Shown here: positions 51,998 to 62,940 of the stretch, piece by piece
How the letters are laid out: each line of letters starts with the position of its first letter
Numbering within the stretch: position 1 is the stretch's first letter
From: Sipunculus nudus
Lineage: Eukaryota; Annelida; Sipuncula; Golfingiida; Sipunculidae
NCBI GenBank assembly: GCA_026874595.1
Contig: CM049307.1
Coordinates: 19,137,079-19,201,078, forward strand
Direction: 5' to 3'
Length of the DNA stretch: 64,000 nt
Notes under the pieces: generated by a model
Seen by the model: the letters and a program-made list of their open reading frames with translations, nothing else
Told to the model about the DNA's origin: nothing
Database searches by the model: none
Program-made: the position numbers and the translations under genes

Positions 51998-53745
51998 TAG
52001 CCCATGGGCCATGACGCTCAGCTAATTTTGAATGGGTGCTCATGTTTTTTTTTATATGTTGTCTGTGAGAATAGCCTATGGCTAAAGTTTGTGTTGAAAA
52101 AATGGACAGAAATAAAAAATTCAGGATCATAGGAGACCTGCCCAGGATCCCCCCGGATTTCACTATAGAGGGTTCCAAGGAAAATAGGTACAATTTGTAC
52201 CCTGTCTGTCTGGGTGCTCACAATCATGTTTCAGGTCCATAGCTAGCAGAAAAAAGGTCACCATGATCCAATTTCAGGTTTCCAAGGAGAATTGCCTAGG
52301 TTTACCCTGAATGTCATGATAGAAGAGTGCAGGGCTGATGGATACAATTTGTGCCCTGTCTGACTGTCTAGGTGCTTATATGACATCTTTTCTAATAGGT
52401 TGTGCCTTGTCTGTCTGGCTGCGCAAAACCATTTTTCAGCCCATAGGTCACAAAATATAGGTCATCATGACTTAATTTCAGGTTTCCAAGGAGATTTGTC
52501 TAGAAACTCTCAGGATATTGAGTTAGAAGATTCTAGGCCTAATTGATACAATTTGTGCCCTGTCTGACTGTCTAGGTGCTTATATGACATCTTTTCTAAT
52601 AGGTTGCAAAATATAGGTCATTGTGACCTAATTTCAGTTTTCGTAGGGCACTTGCCAAGGATGTCTCAGAATGTTACATTAGAAGATTCTAGGCCTAACA
52701 GATACAATGTGTGCCCTGACTGACTGTCTGGGTGCTTATATTACTTTTTTTTTCCTAAAGGTCGCAAAATATAGGTCATGGTGACCTAATTTCAGTTTTC
52801 CACAGACATTTGCCAAGGACGTCTCAGTTGTTACATAAGAAGATTCTAGGCCATACTGATTCAATTTGTGCCCTGTCTGACTGTCTGATGCTGAAAAAAA
52901 CTTGTTTTCGGCCCGAAAGTCATAAAAACAAGGTCACCATGACCTAATTTTAGGTTTCAAAAGAAATTTGCCCAGAAACTCTCAGGATATTGAGTTAGAA
53001 GATTCTAGGCCTAAAGGAAACAATTTATGCCCCGTCTGACATTCAGGGTGCTTGAAATCATGTTTTTGGCCTGTCTGTCCAAATAATATAGGTCACCATG
53101 ACCTTATTTCAGGTTTCCAAGGAGATTTGCCTAGAAACTCTCAGGATGTTGAGTTAGAAGATTCTAGGGCTCACATATAGGATTTGTCACCATCTGACAT
53201 TCAGGGTGCTCGAAATCATGTTTTAGGCCCGTAGGTCACAAAATATAGGTCACCATGACCTAATTTCAGGTTTCCAAGGAGATTTGTCTAGAAACTCTCA
53301 GGATATTGAGTAATAAGATTCTAGGCCTAATGGAAACAATTTATGCCCCGTCTGACATTCAGGGTGTTTGAAATCATGTTTTCGGTCTGTCGGTCACAAA
53401 ATATAGCTCACCATGAACTTATTTCAGTTTTTCAAGGATATTTGCCTATGATCTCCCAAAATGTCAGGTTAGAGGTTTCTAAGCCTAATGGATACAATTT
53501 TTGCCCCGTCTGATTGTCTGGGTGCTCAAAATCATGTTTTCAGCCCATAGGTCACAAAATATAGGTCACCATGGGTTTCCAAGGAGATTTGCCCAAGACC
53601 TCCCTGGATGTACAGTTTGAAGTTTCTTGGTCTAAAAGGTATGATTTGTGCCCTGTTAACGGACAGCCGGCCGGACGGCCGCACGCCTGACAAAAGGTGA
53701 TCGCTATAGCTCTAATGACATACAGTCAGCTGAGCTAAAAACCTA
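51998..53745 (+). mobile_element. Pearl-like non-autonomous element with about ten core repeats
   Basis: The left end (GCCCATGGGCCATGACGCTC at 52000) and about 130 bp after it match, inverted, the segment ending at 56826. The right end (GGTGATCGCTATAGCTC at 53696 and CAGCTGAGCT) matches, inverted, 55705-55740. Between them lie about ten tandem core repeats averaging near 160 bp, marked by 'ACAATTTGTGCCCTGTCTG' near 52191, 52345, 52548, 52704, 52861, 53024, 53335 and 53494. Conserved ends around ~160-bp core repeats is the known layout of the bivalve pearl family. Assignment is by architecture only. Five cores carry a perfect AGGTCA-nnn-TGACCT palindrome. No transposase. Confidence 0.82.
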
Positions 53746-54110
53746 AAACTTGATATCAGCTGCTGGCTGCCTCCGTGCAGCTGTGTCTGTCTGCGTCTGT
53801 TTTTGTGCGTGTAGGTTTGAGTAAGCGCACATGTAGGCGTGCGTGGATGTTTGTTTTCCACGGTGCGTGTGTATGTGTGTGCCCTGCTTACTTTTGATTT
53901 ACCTGGGTTGCCTACGTTTGTATTTGGGTGCCTGCGTGTGTATGTGCCTGGGTATGCGGACCTTTGTATATGTGCCCTGCTTTCGTGTGTATGTGCCTGG
54001 GTATGCGGACATTTGTATATGTGCCCTGCTTTCGTGTGTTTGTGCCTTGGTATGCGTACGTTTGTATTTGTGCGTAGCTTGTGCTTGTGTTCGTGCACTT
54101 GAAATGCCGA
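53746..54110. repeat. 49-bp GT-rich minisatellite
   Basis: GTGTGTATGTGCCTGGGTAT plus GCGGACCTTTGTATATGTGCCCTGCTTTC starts at 53936, 53985 and 54034, exactly 49 bp apart, with degenerate units back to about 53780. Frames of 70-128 codons on both strands follow from the lack of stops in the unit. Confidence 0.9.
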
Positions 54111-54218
54111 TCAGAACAGCTCATTGGTCATCCCAAACCATACACTAATCCAGCTCTGCTATTTTGATTTGTTGGTAAAGAGAGCATTTCCGCACATTGC
54201 ACCAGGGCTTCTAAAGCG

Positions 54219-54590
54219 TGGAGCGTGTTGGCGTAATGGATAAGGCGCTGGACTTGTGACCGCAGGGTCGTGGGTTCGCATCCCGTTCTGACCGCCTTCT
54301 GCGCTAAGACCCCTAGGCAAAGTCTTAACCACAAGGGTGCGCTCTCTCGACCCAGGAGTATATGGGTACTGGTCATGGGAGGAAGGCAAATGTAGAACGA
54401 ATAACCTTCTAGCACCTGATATGGCAGCTTGGGTTGTATGCTCCCCAGGGAGCCGAGAAAAGCTACAAGAATGAACAGGCCAGAAAGACCAGGAAGGTAA
54501 AGTTGGATGAGACTGACACCGTCGGTGATAGCAGACTATAAACCCCCACCTTTAAATACACTTATGGCGAAAGTACACACTGCGCAGACT
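54219..54590 (+). mobile_element. tRNA-derived SINE, type 2
   Basis: A tRNA-like head contains an A box TGGCGTAATGG (54229-54239) and a B box GGTTCGCATCC (54273-54283), with AAGGCGCTGGACTTGTGACC between. Acceptor and anticodon stems do not pair properly, so it is not a functional tRNA. A body of about 300 bp follows (CCTAGGCAAAGTCTTAACC, CGACCCAGGAGTATATGGG). The end is uncertain, possibly in the A/T-rich tail near 54580-54650. It lies between the two oppositely oriented pearl-like elements. Confidence 0.8.
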
Positions 54591-55700
54591 CGCACTCACA
54601 AGAATGCGACCCTGCTGTTTATTAATTTTGTAATCAAAATCAAAATCTGACCTCCACAATGCACCGGGGTTTTTTAAATACATCAGCGGCGTAGGTATAA
54701 ATGTAGTGAAGAGGTTAAGTCCGTTCATATATGGTGGATAAGAACTGTTTCAAGGCTAATTAAATAAACATTGGTGTTTTTGTTGTAAGGACTTCATGGT
54801 ATAAGCTATATTTTGTTAGCATGCAAATTTGAAATGTAAATAAAGCTGCTTCGATGAAATGTAACGAATTTTGACATTTGAGAAAGGAGTTCCGGCTGTC
54901 CCAAGAATTGATTTAGAAGAAACTACCTCTGGGGGTAGGGTGTGTCTTTCTCCAACATTTCTTCCACCCATTATGTGAATTCTTTCGGTTGGCCCAAGCA
55001 AATTTTATTCAGATATGTTTGACAATCACTGATGTTAACATTAACGGCCAAACACACCTCTTTAAAAGAACCTTCTCAGTACCCTTTAGACACAGTAGCT
55101 ACCTTTGTAATTAATACCTAAGTAATAATACTGGTCCTTGACAAACCGGGGGGGGGGGGGGTTAAAATGTGCGAGTACCGTTCTTCGTTCCTCAAGTCGA
55201 AGTTCTTTAAGCTTTAGTTGCTCTGTGTTCTCCGTTTCATTGCAGTTTTAGTTAAAAGGAAAGTATATCATCATCTCCTGTTTCAGCCTACACATTCATC
55301 CTATCACCGTTGATGCTGAGTCTGTTTAATTGTGTTCCTTGTGAAGACACGCAAATGCATTACATTCTAGTAATCTGAACCCCGCGTACATAATATGGCT
55401 CAAGGCAAACTACATATGATGCAGATTAGTCTTCCGGTGCGAGTATTAAGATATACCAGCATTCCTAGCTTGCGTTATCAGGTATCTGTTTGATCGTTTC
55501 TCTTTCATTTCTGCACAATTAATTTCGACGAGTTATTGATATTATTTTGATATTATACCGTAGGTATGATAATGTATTATATTTCATCCTAGCTGCACCC
55601 TTGGAACATTCACGGTTCTTTAAGATAAACAATTTTGTATTGTGCTGGTAGGGACTCATGTCGCATATTTTAATCCTGAGTTTTCGCGAGTTGTTTTAAG
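54591..55700. other. Non-coding stretch with a poly-G tract
   Basis: G run at 55149-55161. No gene or repeat otherwise. Confidence 0.55.
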
Positions 55701-56826
55701 CTCAGCTGATTGTTATCATCTGAGCTATAGCGATCACCCTTTGCCCGTCGTCCATCCGGTTGTCCGACACAAACCGTACCCTTTAGACCGAGAAACTCCA
55801 GGGAGGTCCTGAGCAAATCTCCTTAGAAACGTGAAATTAGGTCATGGAGACGTATTCTGCGACCTACGGACAGATAACATTAATTTAAGAGCCCGGACAG
55901 TCACACGGGGCACAAATTGTATCCGTTAGGCCTAGTATCTTCTAACCTATAATTCATGGAGGTCCTGGCAAATGTCTAGTAAACATGAAATAAAGTTACT
56001 GTGATGTATAATTCTGTCGTTTATAGGGAAAAAATGTAACATGAGCACCCTGAATGTCAGATGGGCACAAATTGTATCTATTAGGCCCAGCATCTTATAA
56101 CGAAACATCTGCGACGTCCTGGGCAAATATCTTTGGAAACCTAAAATTATTTCATGGAGACCTGTATTCTGCAACCTACGGACCGATGACATGATTTTGA
56201 GAATCTTAATAGTCAAAAAATGGTTCCGTTAGGCCTGGAATCTTCTAATGTGTTATTTTGGGAGGTCCTGGGGCAAATCTCCTTTGAAATTTAAAATTAG
56301 ATCATAGTGACCTATATTCTGGAAGCTGCTAGCTAGATCGAAGCATGATTTTGAGCAGTCACACAGGGCACAAATTGTAGAAATTAGGCCTTGACGCTTA
56401 TAACATCACACCCAGGGAGATCCTTACAAAATCTTCTTGGAAACCTGAAATAAGGTCACGGTGGCTTGTCTTATGCGAGCTATGGACTAGAAACGTAATA
56501 TTTTGAGCACCGAAACAGGTTACATTTTGTATTATCCATTTCCCTTGGAATATTTCCATTTCCATTGGAACATTCCATTGCAAAATCCGGGGGGGGGGGG
56601 CAGGTTCCTTGAAGAGCCTACTTGAGTCCGGAAATTAAATACTCATTTCTCTTAATTCTTAATTATTAGACACTTAAATATTATAATACATGTCAAATAT
56701 ACAGATTATAAAAAAGTACGTCCGTTTTACAACATACATGAGCCATAGGCTATTTTCACATAACATTCATAACATTTATAAGACAGGAGCACCAAGTCAA
56801 ATTCAGCTGAGCGTCATGGCCTATGG
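55701..56826 (-). mobile_element. Pearl-like element, inverted copy
   Basis: Read on the minus strand it begins with CATAGGCCATGACGCTCAGC (56823 down) and ATAGCCTATGGCTCATG, matching the left end at 52000-52090. It ends GGGTGATCGCTATAGCTCAG and CAGCTGAGCT (55740-55706), matching the right end at 53696-53735. Five or so core repeats lie between, marked by 'GGCACAAATTGTA' near 55909, 56072 and 56368. Cores are more diverged than in the plus-strand copy and the palindromic AGGTCA sites are mostly broken. Its left-end part belongs to the segment copied to 60479 and 63017. Confidence 0.8.
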
Positions 56827-58438
56827 GTCATTTGTTTTAATATGGTTTACTTACCCCTTCTTTAAAATATAAGCAACGAAAATTTGGCAAACTGTACCAT
56901 TCATGAAATTACATAAAGAAATGAGTTTTTTGAGGGTATGACATCATCATTGCTGGGGGGGGGTGACGATTTAACAGATATAATGATTGTATGTAGAAGC
57001 CACCTACTGTGAAAATAATTTGAAGAGATTTTATGACTAAAGCAAAGTGAAAGTTTATGAAATAAATGTTGAACAAAATTAAGCTTTAAGGAAAGTCTTG
57101 ATTCGTTGCTATGCCTTTAAGCAAATTAAAGCAAAAATTTATGTTCGGTTTTTGTTGAACATTTGTACAGGGTTACGGTTATCAATAGCCCATTCAAGTT
57201 TGGGAGTAATCACAATATAATTCCTCTTATATACCGTCATGACAAAAGATCATTCCTTTGTACACCCCGTGTGGAAGCCGCTCATTCGTATGTATTTGTT
57301 CATCAACTCGCAAGGTAAACCCAGTGTTAGTAAAGCATGATAGTGCTCATACATGAAATCGGCCGTACTATTTAAACCAAGGTTATCATGGAAAAATACT
57401 TCTGAATGTATAAAAATCAACATACCTGTAAGCCTATAAAAAAGTAATCGTGTAAATGGTCTCAGCTGTTTGTGTCAAATCAAAGTAAAAGTGCTCCCTA
57501 TTAAAAGATTTTTGTGGACATGTGTTCCGCGCTTGGATTTAAAATCTAAGCTTCCTTCAGACAGAGAAAAAATCCTTAAAAGTCGATATATTGGAAATGG
57601 GGTTCAGTGGGGATTACGGGTCGCCTCCTAAAAAAGCGTCACAGGCGAAAAATGTTTGCTAAACATTTGTAGAGAGTTAGGGAAAAGACATATCAATAGT
57701 CCATTTCATTTTCGGGGAAATACGAATCACCACAATATATATTTTCTTATAAACCATTATGACAAAGGACCATTCCGAACAAATATATGTGAACCAATCC
57801 CCACCCAACGCGAATGCTAATTTAATTGTGGGGCTTCTTTTTGGCAAAAAACAACTTCATAAAACACATGACTATGCCAAACTTGAAAACCATGGTTATC
57901 ATGTAAAGAAATTTTTGAATGTATAAAAATCAACATACCTGTAACCCATAAAAAAATTGTCAAACGGTGGTCACATCACCGGACTCAGTGCCTAGTGTTG
58001 ACCAAACTGAAAAGCCCTCGCATTGAAAGCGGAGTCATGCGGTGTTTGGATAAAAACTTTTACTTCCTTTTGAGAGAGAAAATTCCTTTAGAGGCGTTAC
58101 AATGGATATGGGGATAAATGGAGATTATAATGGACCCGCGTAAGCCTGTATTGCACGGAAATGCCTTTTGGGCAGGACATGCGCTCTGGCCAAGGTCTTA
58201 ACAGGCCAGTGAAAATCCCCCATGGCGCCTCCTGAAAAAGCGTCACAGGCGTGGAGGACCTTGCAGCACAAAAGAAATAGGGGCACCTAATCGGGAAATA
58301 TTAAAATTATTAATTATTCAGCTAAATGGGGCATAACCCCGCAAAATAAAACAAACTTGTTCTAGAAGTGCACACCACCGATACGTCTCCAGAATTTGGA
58401 GAGTCAAATCAGAATGGAAGCAGATAAACCGTGTTCTA
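56034..58438. repeat. Segmental duplication, copy A
   Basis: From AATGTAACATGAGCACCCTG to GGAAGCAGATAAAC this matches 60479-62940 and the start of copy C with few substitutions. Copy A lacks a segment of roughly 55-60 bp near 56930 that is present in B and C (AAAGACGTCATCTATATATA at 61386). At several sites A differs while B and C agree, for example GAAATTATTT in B and C against AAAATTATTT in A, so B and C are closest relatives. No gene recognised inside. Confidence 0.93.
57150..58260. repeat. Ancient dimer inside the duplicated segment
   Basis: Two halves share ordered words: GAACATTTGTACAGGGTTA with TAAACATTTGTAGAGAGTTA, TATCAATAGcCCATTcaa, 'ACCAAGGTTATCATG' with 'ACCATGGTTATCATG', GAATGTATAAAAATCAACAT (57403 and 57918), and CCTCCTaAAAAAGCGTCACA with CCTCCTGAAAAAGCGTCACA (57627 and 58228). 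The period is roughly 520-600 bp. The same dimer is present in copy B. Confidence 0.8.
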
Positions 58439-58503
58439 GAAAAAAAAAAGAATCCGTATTAATTATATAGATATTACTTTTGCAAATATGTTACAATCAT
58501 CAC
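58439..58503. other. Unique spacer
   Basis: Short A-rich DNA between copy A and the G-rich MITE. Confidence 0.5.
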
Positions 58504-58709
58504 CAGGGGCGGATCCAGGATTTAGGAAAAGGGGGGGTCCAACCCAGGAGGACTAATGAAATTCCTAAAAAAAAGGACATCAGGTCCGAAAAAGGGGGGG
58601 TTCAGGTCGCAAAATTTCGTCTAAAACCCTTTAAAAAACGTTGCTTCGGGTGAAAAAGGGGGGGGTCCGGACCCCCTGGACCCCCCCCCCCCCCCCGGAT
58701 CCGCTTCTG
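58504..58709 (+). mobile_element. G-rich MITE-like element with GGATCC-centred inverted ends
   Basis: The left end CAGGGGCGGATCCAGGA and the right end CCGGATCCGCTTCTGA are inverted repeats of each other with a few mismatches. The interior holds G runs (7-8 G), then GTCCGGACCCCCTGGACCC and a long C run, so the right half is also self-complementary. It matches 2654-2868 in layout, and a fragment (GGGGGGATCCAGGCGGTCCG, 60367) sits at the edge of copy B. No transposase. No clear target duplication. Confidence 0.8.
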
Positions 58710-60351
58710 ATCACGAATACCAACTTTAATCAACAGTGATGAATAAACCAGCAGCCATACTTTATGATTTGAAACGTTCTGGTAGCTTATGACTCTGATT
58801 GGTTACATGAAAACTTTGCACAATGGCAGGACTTAAAGGTCAGCCCAGTCAGGGTCAAGCCGAGCGGAGCCGAAAATTCGTTCATCCAAAGCGAGCCGAC
58901 CGTAAATGAATTCGAAAACTGAGAAATAAAATTCCCAAACAGTGAAACCCACAAATAGGCCTAGAGACCTTTATCGGAACTTTAGCGTTAGTCCGATAGT
59001 CTGGCCTTATTTTAAGGCCAATGGTAGTTCTCAATTAAAGCCCGCTTATAGACATGTCGTGTACTTACAGGACATATTTAGAACATAATAACAGTTGCAG
59101 GGATGTGATATTATGTGGACTCCACGATTAAACTTCCGGACGTGCCAATAACGATGTGCCCTTTTATTTGCATCAGAAGTCAGTTAAGTTGTACCCTCCA
59201 CATAAGTATCCGCTTCCATCTTCCGTCCACCGTAAAAATCGAGTCAATTTCAATTTGGTGAGCGGATTTAGAGGGTCGCGAAAAATAAATATATGACACA
59301 GAATGTTAAACGCTTATTGCCGAAATTTGTATCTTTCATTTTGCGTCTGGTCCCGGTATACCTGTTTTATGTGCCGGTGTGCTGAGCACCTTCCCCTTTT
59401 TTCTAATATAAGTGCCAATATCCGCTCCCTGGGGCCGATCGTTGGCGGAGCAGACAAAGGGTGCTGAAGGAGAGCCTGAACGTCATTGGCGAGTAAGGGC
59501 TTTTGAAGCATCCCAACGTAGTTTGCACGTTATTTCAGAGATTGAATAATATATCAGGTACCAATTACCCGAAACAGACAATTTCCCAATTGTCAATATA
59601 AACAGGTGTCGTAACCATTTGTACCTGTTTATATTGACAAAGTGGCGAACCATTTGTCTCTTCAACCACCAGGAAGCCTGTATATCTGTATTTACTATAT
59701 TTCAGTTATTTCAATCAAGTTATTGCCAAATCGTAACTATTAGGAACTATTCTGTATCATTCAAGTATTGTGATTATCAACCATTTAAAAGTTATATTGT
59801 CAATGTTCAATTCACAAACTGATCACGGGAATATTTCGATGGCCTATTCTTCTAAACATAATTGTATTAATTGCACATGTTTGATCATCACTTGTGGTTA
59901 CATTTAATCTGATATATTTTTCATTGTTGAAGTTGCATATTCAATGATGTTAGCCTGAATGGATACATGTTAGCTTTATTCTACGATTGTTAGCTTCTTT
60001 GTCATTATATTTCAATTATTCATTTAATACTTTTATCTTTTCGGGTATTTTTAATTGCCACCTTAGACAAAGAAGAGAAAGTCATTTTATACTCAAACAA
60101 ACGGACACAATTAATCACAGAAAAGAAATTTCTGGATTTAAAATATATAAAGCATTTAAAAGTAATATTTTGTCAGGAATATTTCAACAGCATGTATGTA
60201 TGTATCGGGAAATCTCGTTATATAAGCAGAAATAGTCAGCAGCTTGCACGTATGAACGGTTCAGTGTGCAGAAAAAAAAGTAGGGTAAGTTGTGAACAGA
60301 AACGACGAAATAGCCTACTGTCAGATCTGTCGGTATTTTAACATTAACACT
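58710..60351. other. Non-coding stretch, nothing identified
   Basis: Unique between copies A and B. A pair of complementary words (ATTGTCAATATAAACAGGTG at 59588 and GTACCTGTTTATATTGACAA at 59621) forms a good hairpin at 59589-59640. Small frames are unrecognised. Confidence 0.55.
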
Positions 60352-60403
60352 AGAACCGGATTCAGAGGGGGGATCCAGGCGGTCCGGACCCCCCCCCCCC
60401 CCC
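60352..60403. repeat. Fragment of the GGATCC G-rich repeat at the duplication edge
   Basis: AGGGGGGATCCAGGCGGTCC is followed by GGACC and a long C run, matching the inner right part of the element at 58504-58709. Copy B of the duplication starts inside this C-rich sequence. Confidence 0.65.
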
Positions 60404-62940
60404 CCTCCACCACCCTTTTTAGACGCGACAACTTTTTTGTAAGTTCCAGAAGAAAATTTTACGACCTATGACACCCAAAAAATGTAACATGAGCACCCTG
60501 AATGTCAGATGGGCACAAATTGTCTCTATTAGGCCCAGCATCTTATAACGAAACATCTGCGACGTCCTGGGCAAATATCTTTGGAAACCTGAAATTATTT
60601 CATGGAGACCTGTATTCTGCAACCTACGGACCGATGACATGATTTTGAGAATCTTAATAGTCAAAAATGGTTCCGTTAGGCCTGGAATCTTCTAATGTGC
60701 TATTTTGGGAGGTCCTGGGGCAAATCTCCTTTGAAATTTAAAATTAGATCATAGTGACCTCTATTCTGGAAGCTGCTAGCTAGATCGAAGCATGATTTTG
60801 AGCAGTCACACAGGGCACAAATTGTAGAAATTAGGCCTTGACGCTTATAACATCACACCCAGGGAGATCCTTACAAAATCTTCTCGGAAACCTGAAATAA
60901 GGTCACGGTGGCTTGTCTTATGCGAGTTATGGACTAGAAACGTAATATTTTGAGCACCGAAACAGGTTACATTTTGTATTATCCATTTCCCTTGGAATAT
61001 TTCCATTTCCATTGGAACATTCCATTGCAAAATCCGGGGGGGGGGGGGGGCAGGTTCCTTGAAGAGCCTACTTGAGTCCGGAAATTAAATACTCATTTCT
61101 CTTAATTCTTAATTATTAGACACTTAAATATTATAATACATGTCAAATATACAGATTATAAAAAAGTACGTCCGTTTTACAACATACATGAGCCATAGGC
61201 TATTTTCACATAACATTCATAACATTTATAAGACAGGAGCACCAAGTCAAATTCAGCTGAGCGTCATGGCCTATGGGTCATTTGTTTTAATATGGTTTAC
61301 TTACCTCTTCTTTAAAATATAAGCAACGAAAATTTGGCAAACTGTACCATTCATGAAATTACATAAAGAAATGATTTTTTTTTTAAAAAGACGTCATCTA
61401 TATATAGGGTGCACACATTTTGAGTGATATAAACAATAAGGGTATGACATCATCATTGCTGGGGGGGGGGGGGGTGACGATTTAACAGATATAATGATTG
61501 TATGTAGAAGCCACCTACTGTGAAAATAATTTGAAGAGATTTTATGACTAAAGCAAAGTGAAAGTTTATGAAATAAATGTTGAACAAAATTAAGCTTTAA
61601 GGAAAGTCATGATACGTTGCTATGCCTCTAAGCAAATTAAAGCAAAAATGTATGTTCGGTTTTTGTTGAACATTTGCACAGGGTTACGGTTATCAATAGC
61701 CCATTCAAGTTTGGGAGTAATCACAATATAATTCCTCTTATATACCGTCATGACAAAAGATCATTCCTTTGTACACCCCGTGTGGAAGCCGCTCATTCGT
61801 ATGTATTTGTTCATCAACTCGCAAGGTAAACCCAGTGTTAGTAAAGCATGATAGTGCTCATACATGAAATCGGCCGTACTATTTAAACCAAGGTTATCAT
61901 GGGAAAATACTTCTGAATGTATAAAAATCAACATACCTGTAAGCCTATAAAAAGGTAATCGTGTAAATGGTCTCAGCTGTTTGTGTCAAATCAAAGGAAA
62001 AGTGCTCCCTATTAAAAGATTTTTGTGGACATGTGTTCCGCGCTTGGATTTAAAATCTAAGCTTCCTTCAGACAGAGAAAAAATCCTTAAAAGTCGATAT
62101 ATTGGAAATGGGGTTCAGTGGGGATTACGGGTCGCCTCCTAAAAAAGCGTCACAGGCGAAAAATGTTTGCTTAACATTTGTAGAGAGTTAGGGAAAAGAC
62201 ATATCAATAGTCCATTTCATTTTCGGGGTAATACGAATCACCACAATATATATTTTCTTATAAACCATTATGACAAAGGACCATTCCGAACAAATATATG
62301 TGAACCAATCCCCACCCAACGCGAATGCTAATTTAATTGTGGGGCTTCTTTTTGGCAAAAAACAACTTCATAAAACACATGACTATGCCAAACTTGAAAA
62401 CCATGGTTATCATGTAAAGAAATTTTTGAATGTATAAAAATCAACATACCTGTAACCCATAAAAAAATTGTCAAACGGTGGTCACATCACTGGACTCAGT
62501 GCCTAGTGTTGACCAAACTGAAAAGCCCTCGCATTGAAAGCGGAGTCATGCGGTGTTTGGATAAAAACTTTTACTTCCTTTTGAGAGAGAAAATTCCTTT
62601 AGAGGCGTTACAATGGATATGGGGATAAATGGAGATTATAATGGACCCGCGTAAGCCTGTATTGCACGGAAATGCCTTTTGGGCAGGACATGCGCTCTGG
62701 CCAAGGTCTTAACAGGCCAGTGAAAATCCCCCATGGCGCCTCCTGAAAAAGCGTCACAGGCGTGGAGGACCTTGCAGCACAAAAGATATAGGGGCACCTA
62801 ATCGGGAAATATTAAAATTATTAATTATTCAGCTTAATGGGGCATAACCCCGCAAAATAAAACAAACTTGTTCTAGAAGTGCACACCACCGATACGTCTC
62901 CAGAATTTGGAGAGTCAAATCAGAATGGAAGCAGATAAAC
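60404..62940. repeat. Segmental duplication, copy B (first tandem unit)
   Basis: Starts CCTCCACCACCCTTTTTAGA and ends GGAAGCAGATAAAC. The next base begins copy C with the same CCCTCCACCACCC start, so B and C are head-to-tail with a period of about 2,538 bp. It contains the inverted pearl-like left end and core repeats from 60479 on. Differences from C are few and mostly in homopolymer lengths. No gene recognised. Confidence 0.96.

Noticed and set aside
53712-54148. Thr/His-rich and Cys/Val-rich frames on opposite strands
   Set aside because: By-products of a 49-bp minisatellite that lacks stop codons.
54219-54292. Functional tRNA gene
   Set aside because: A and B boxes are present, but acceptor and anticodon stems do not pair and a SINE body follows without a terminator.
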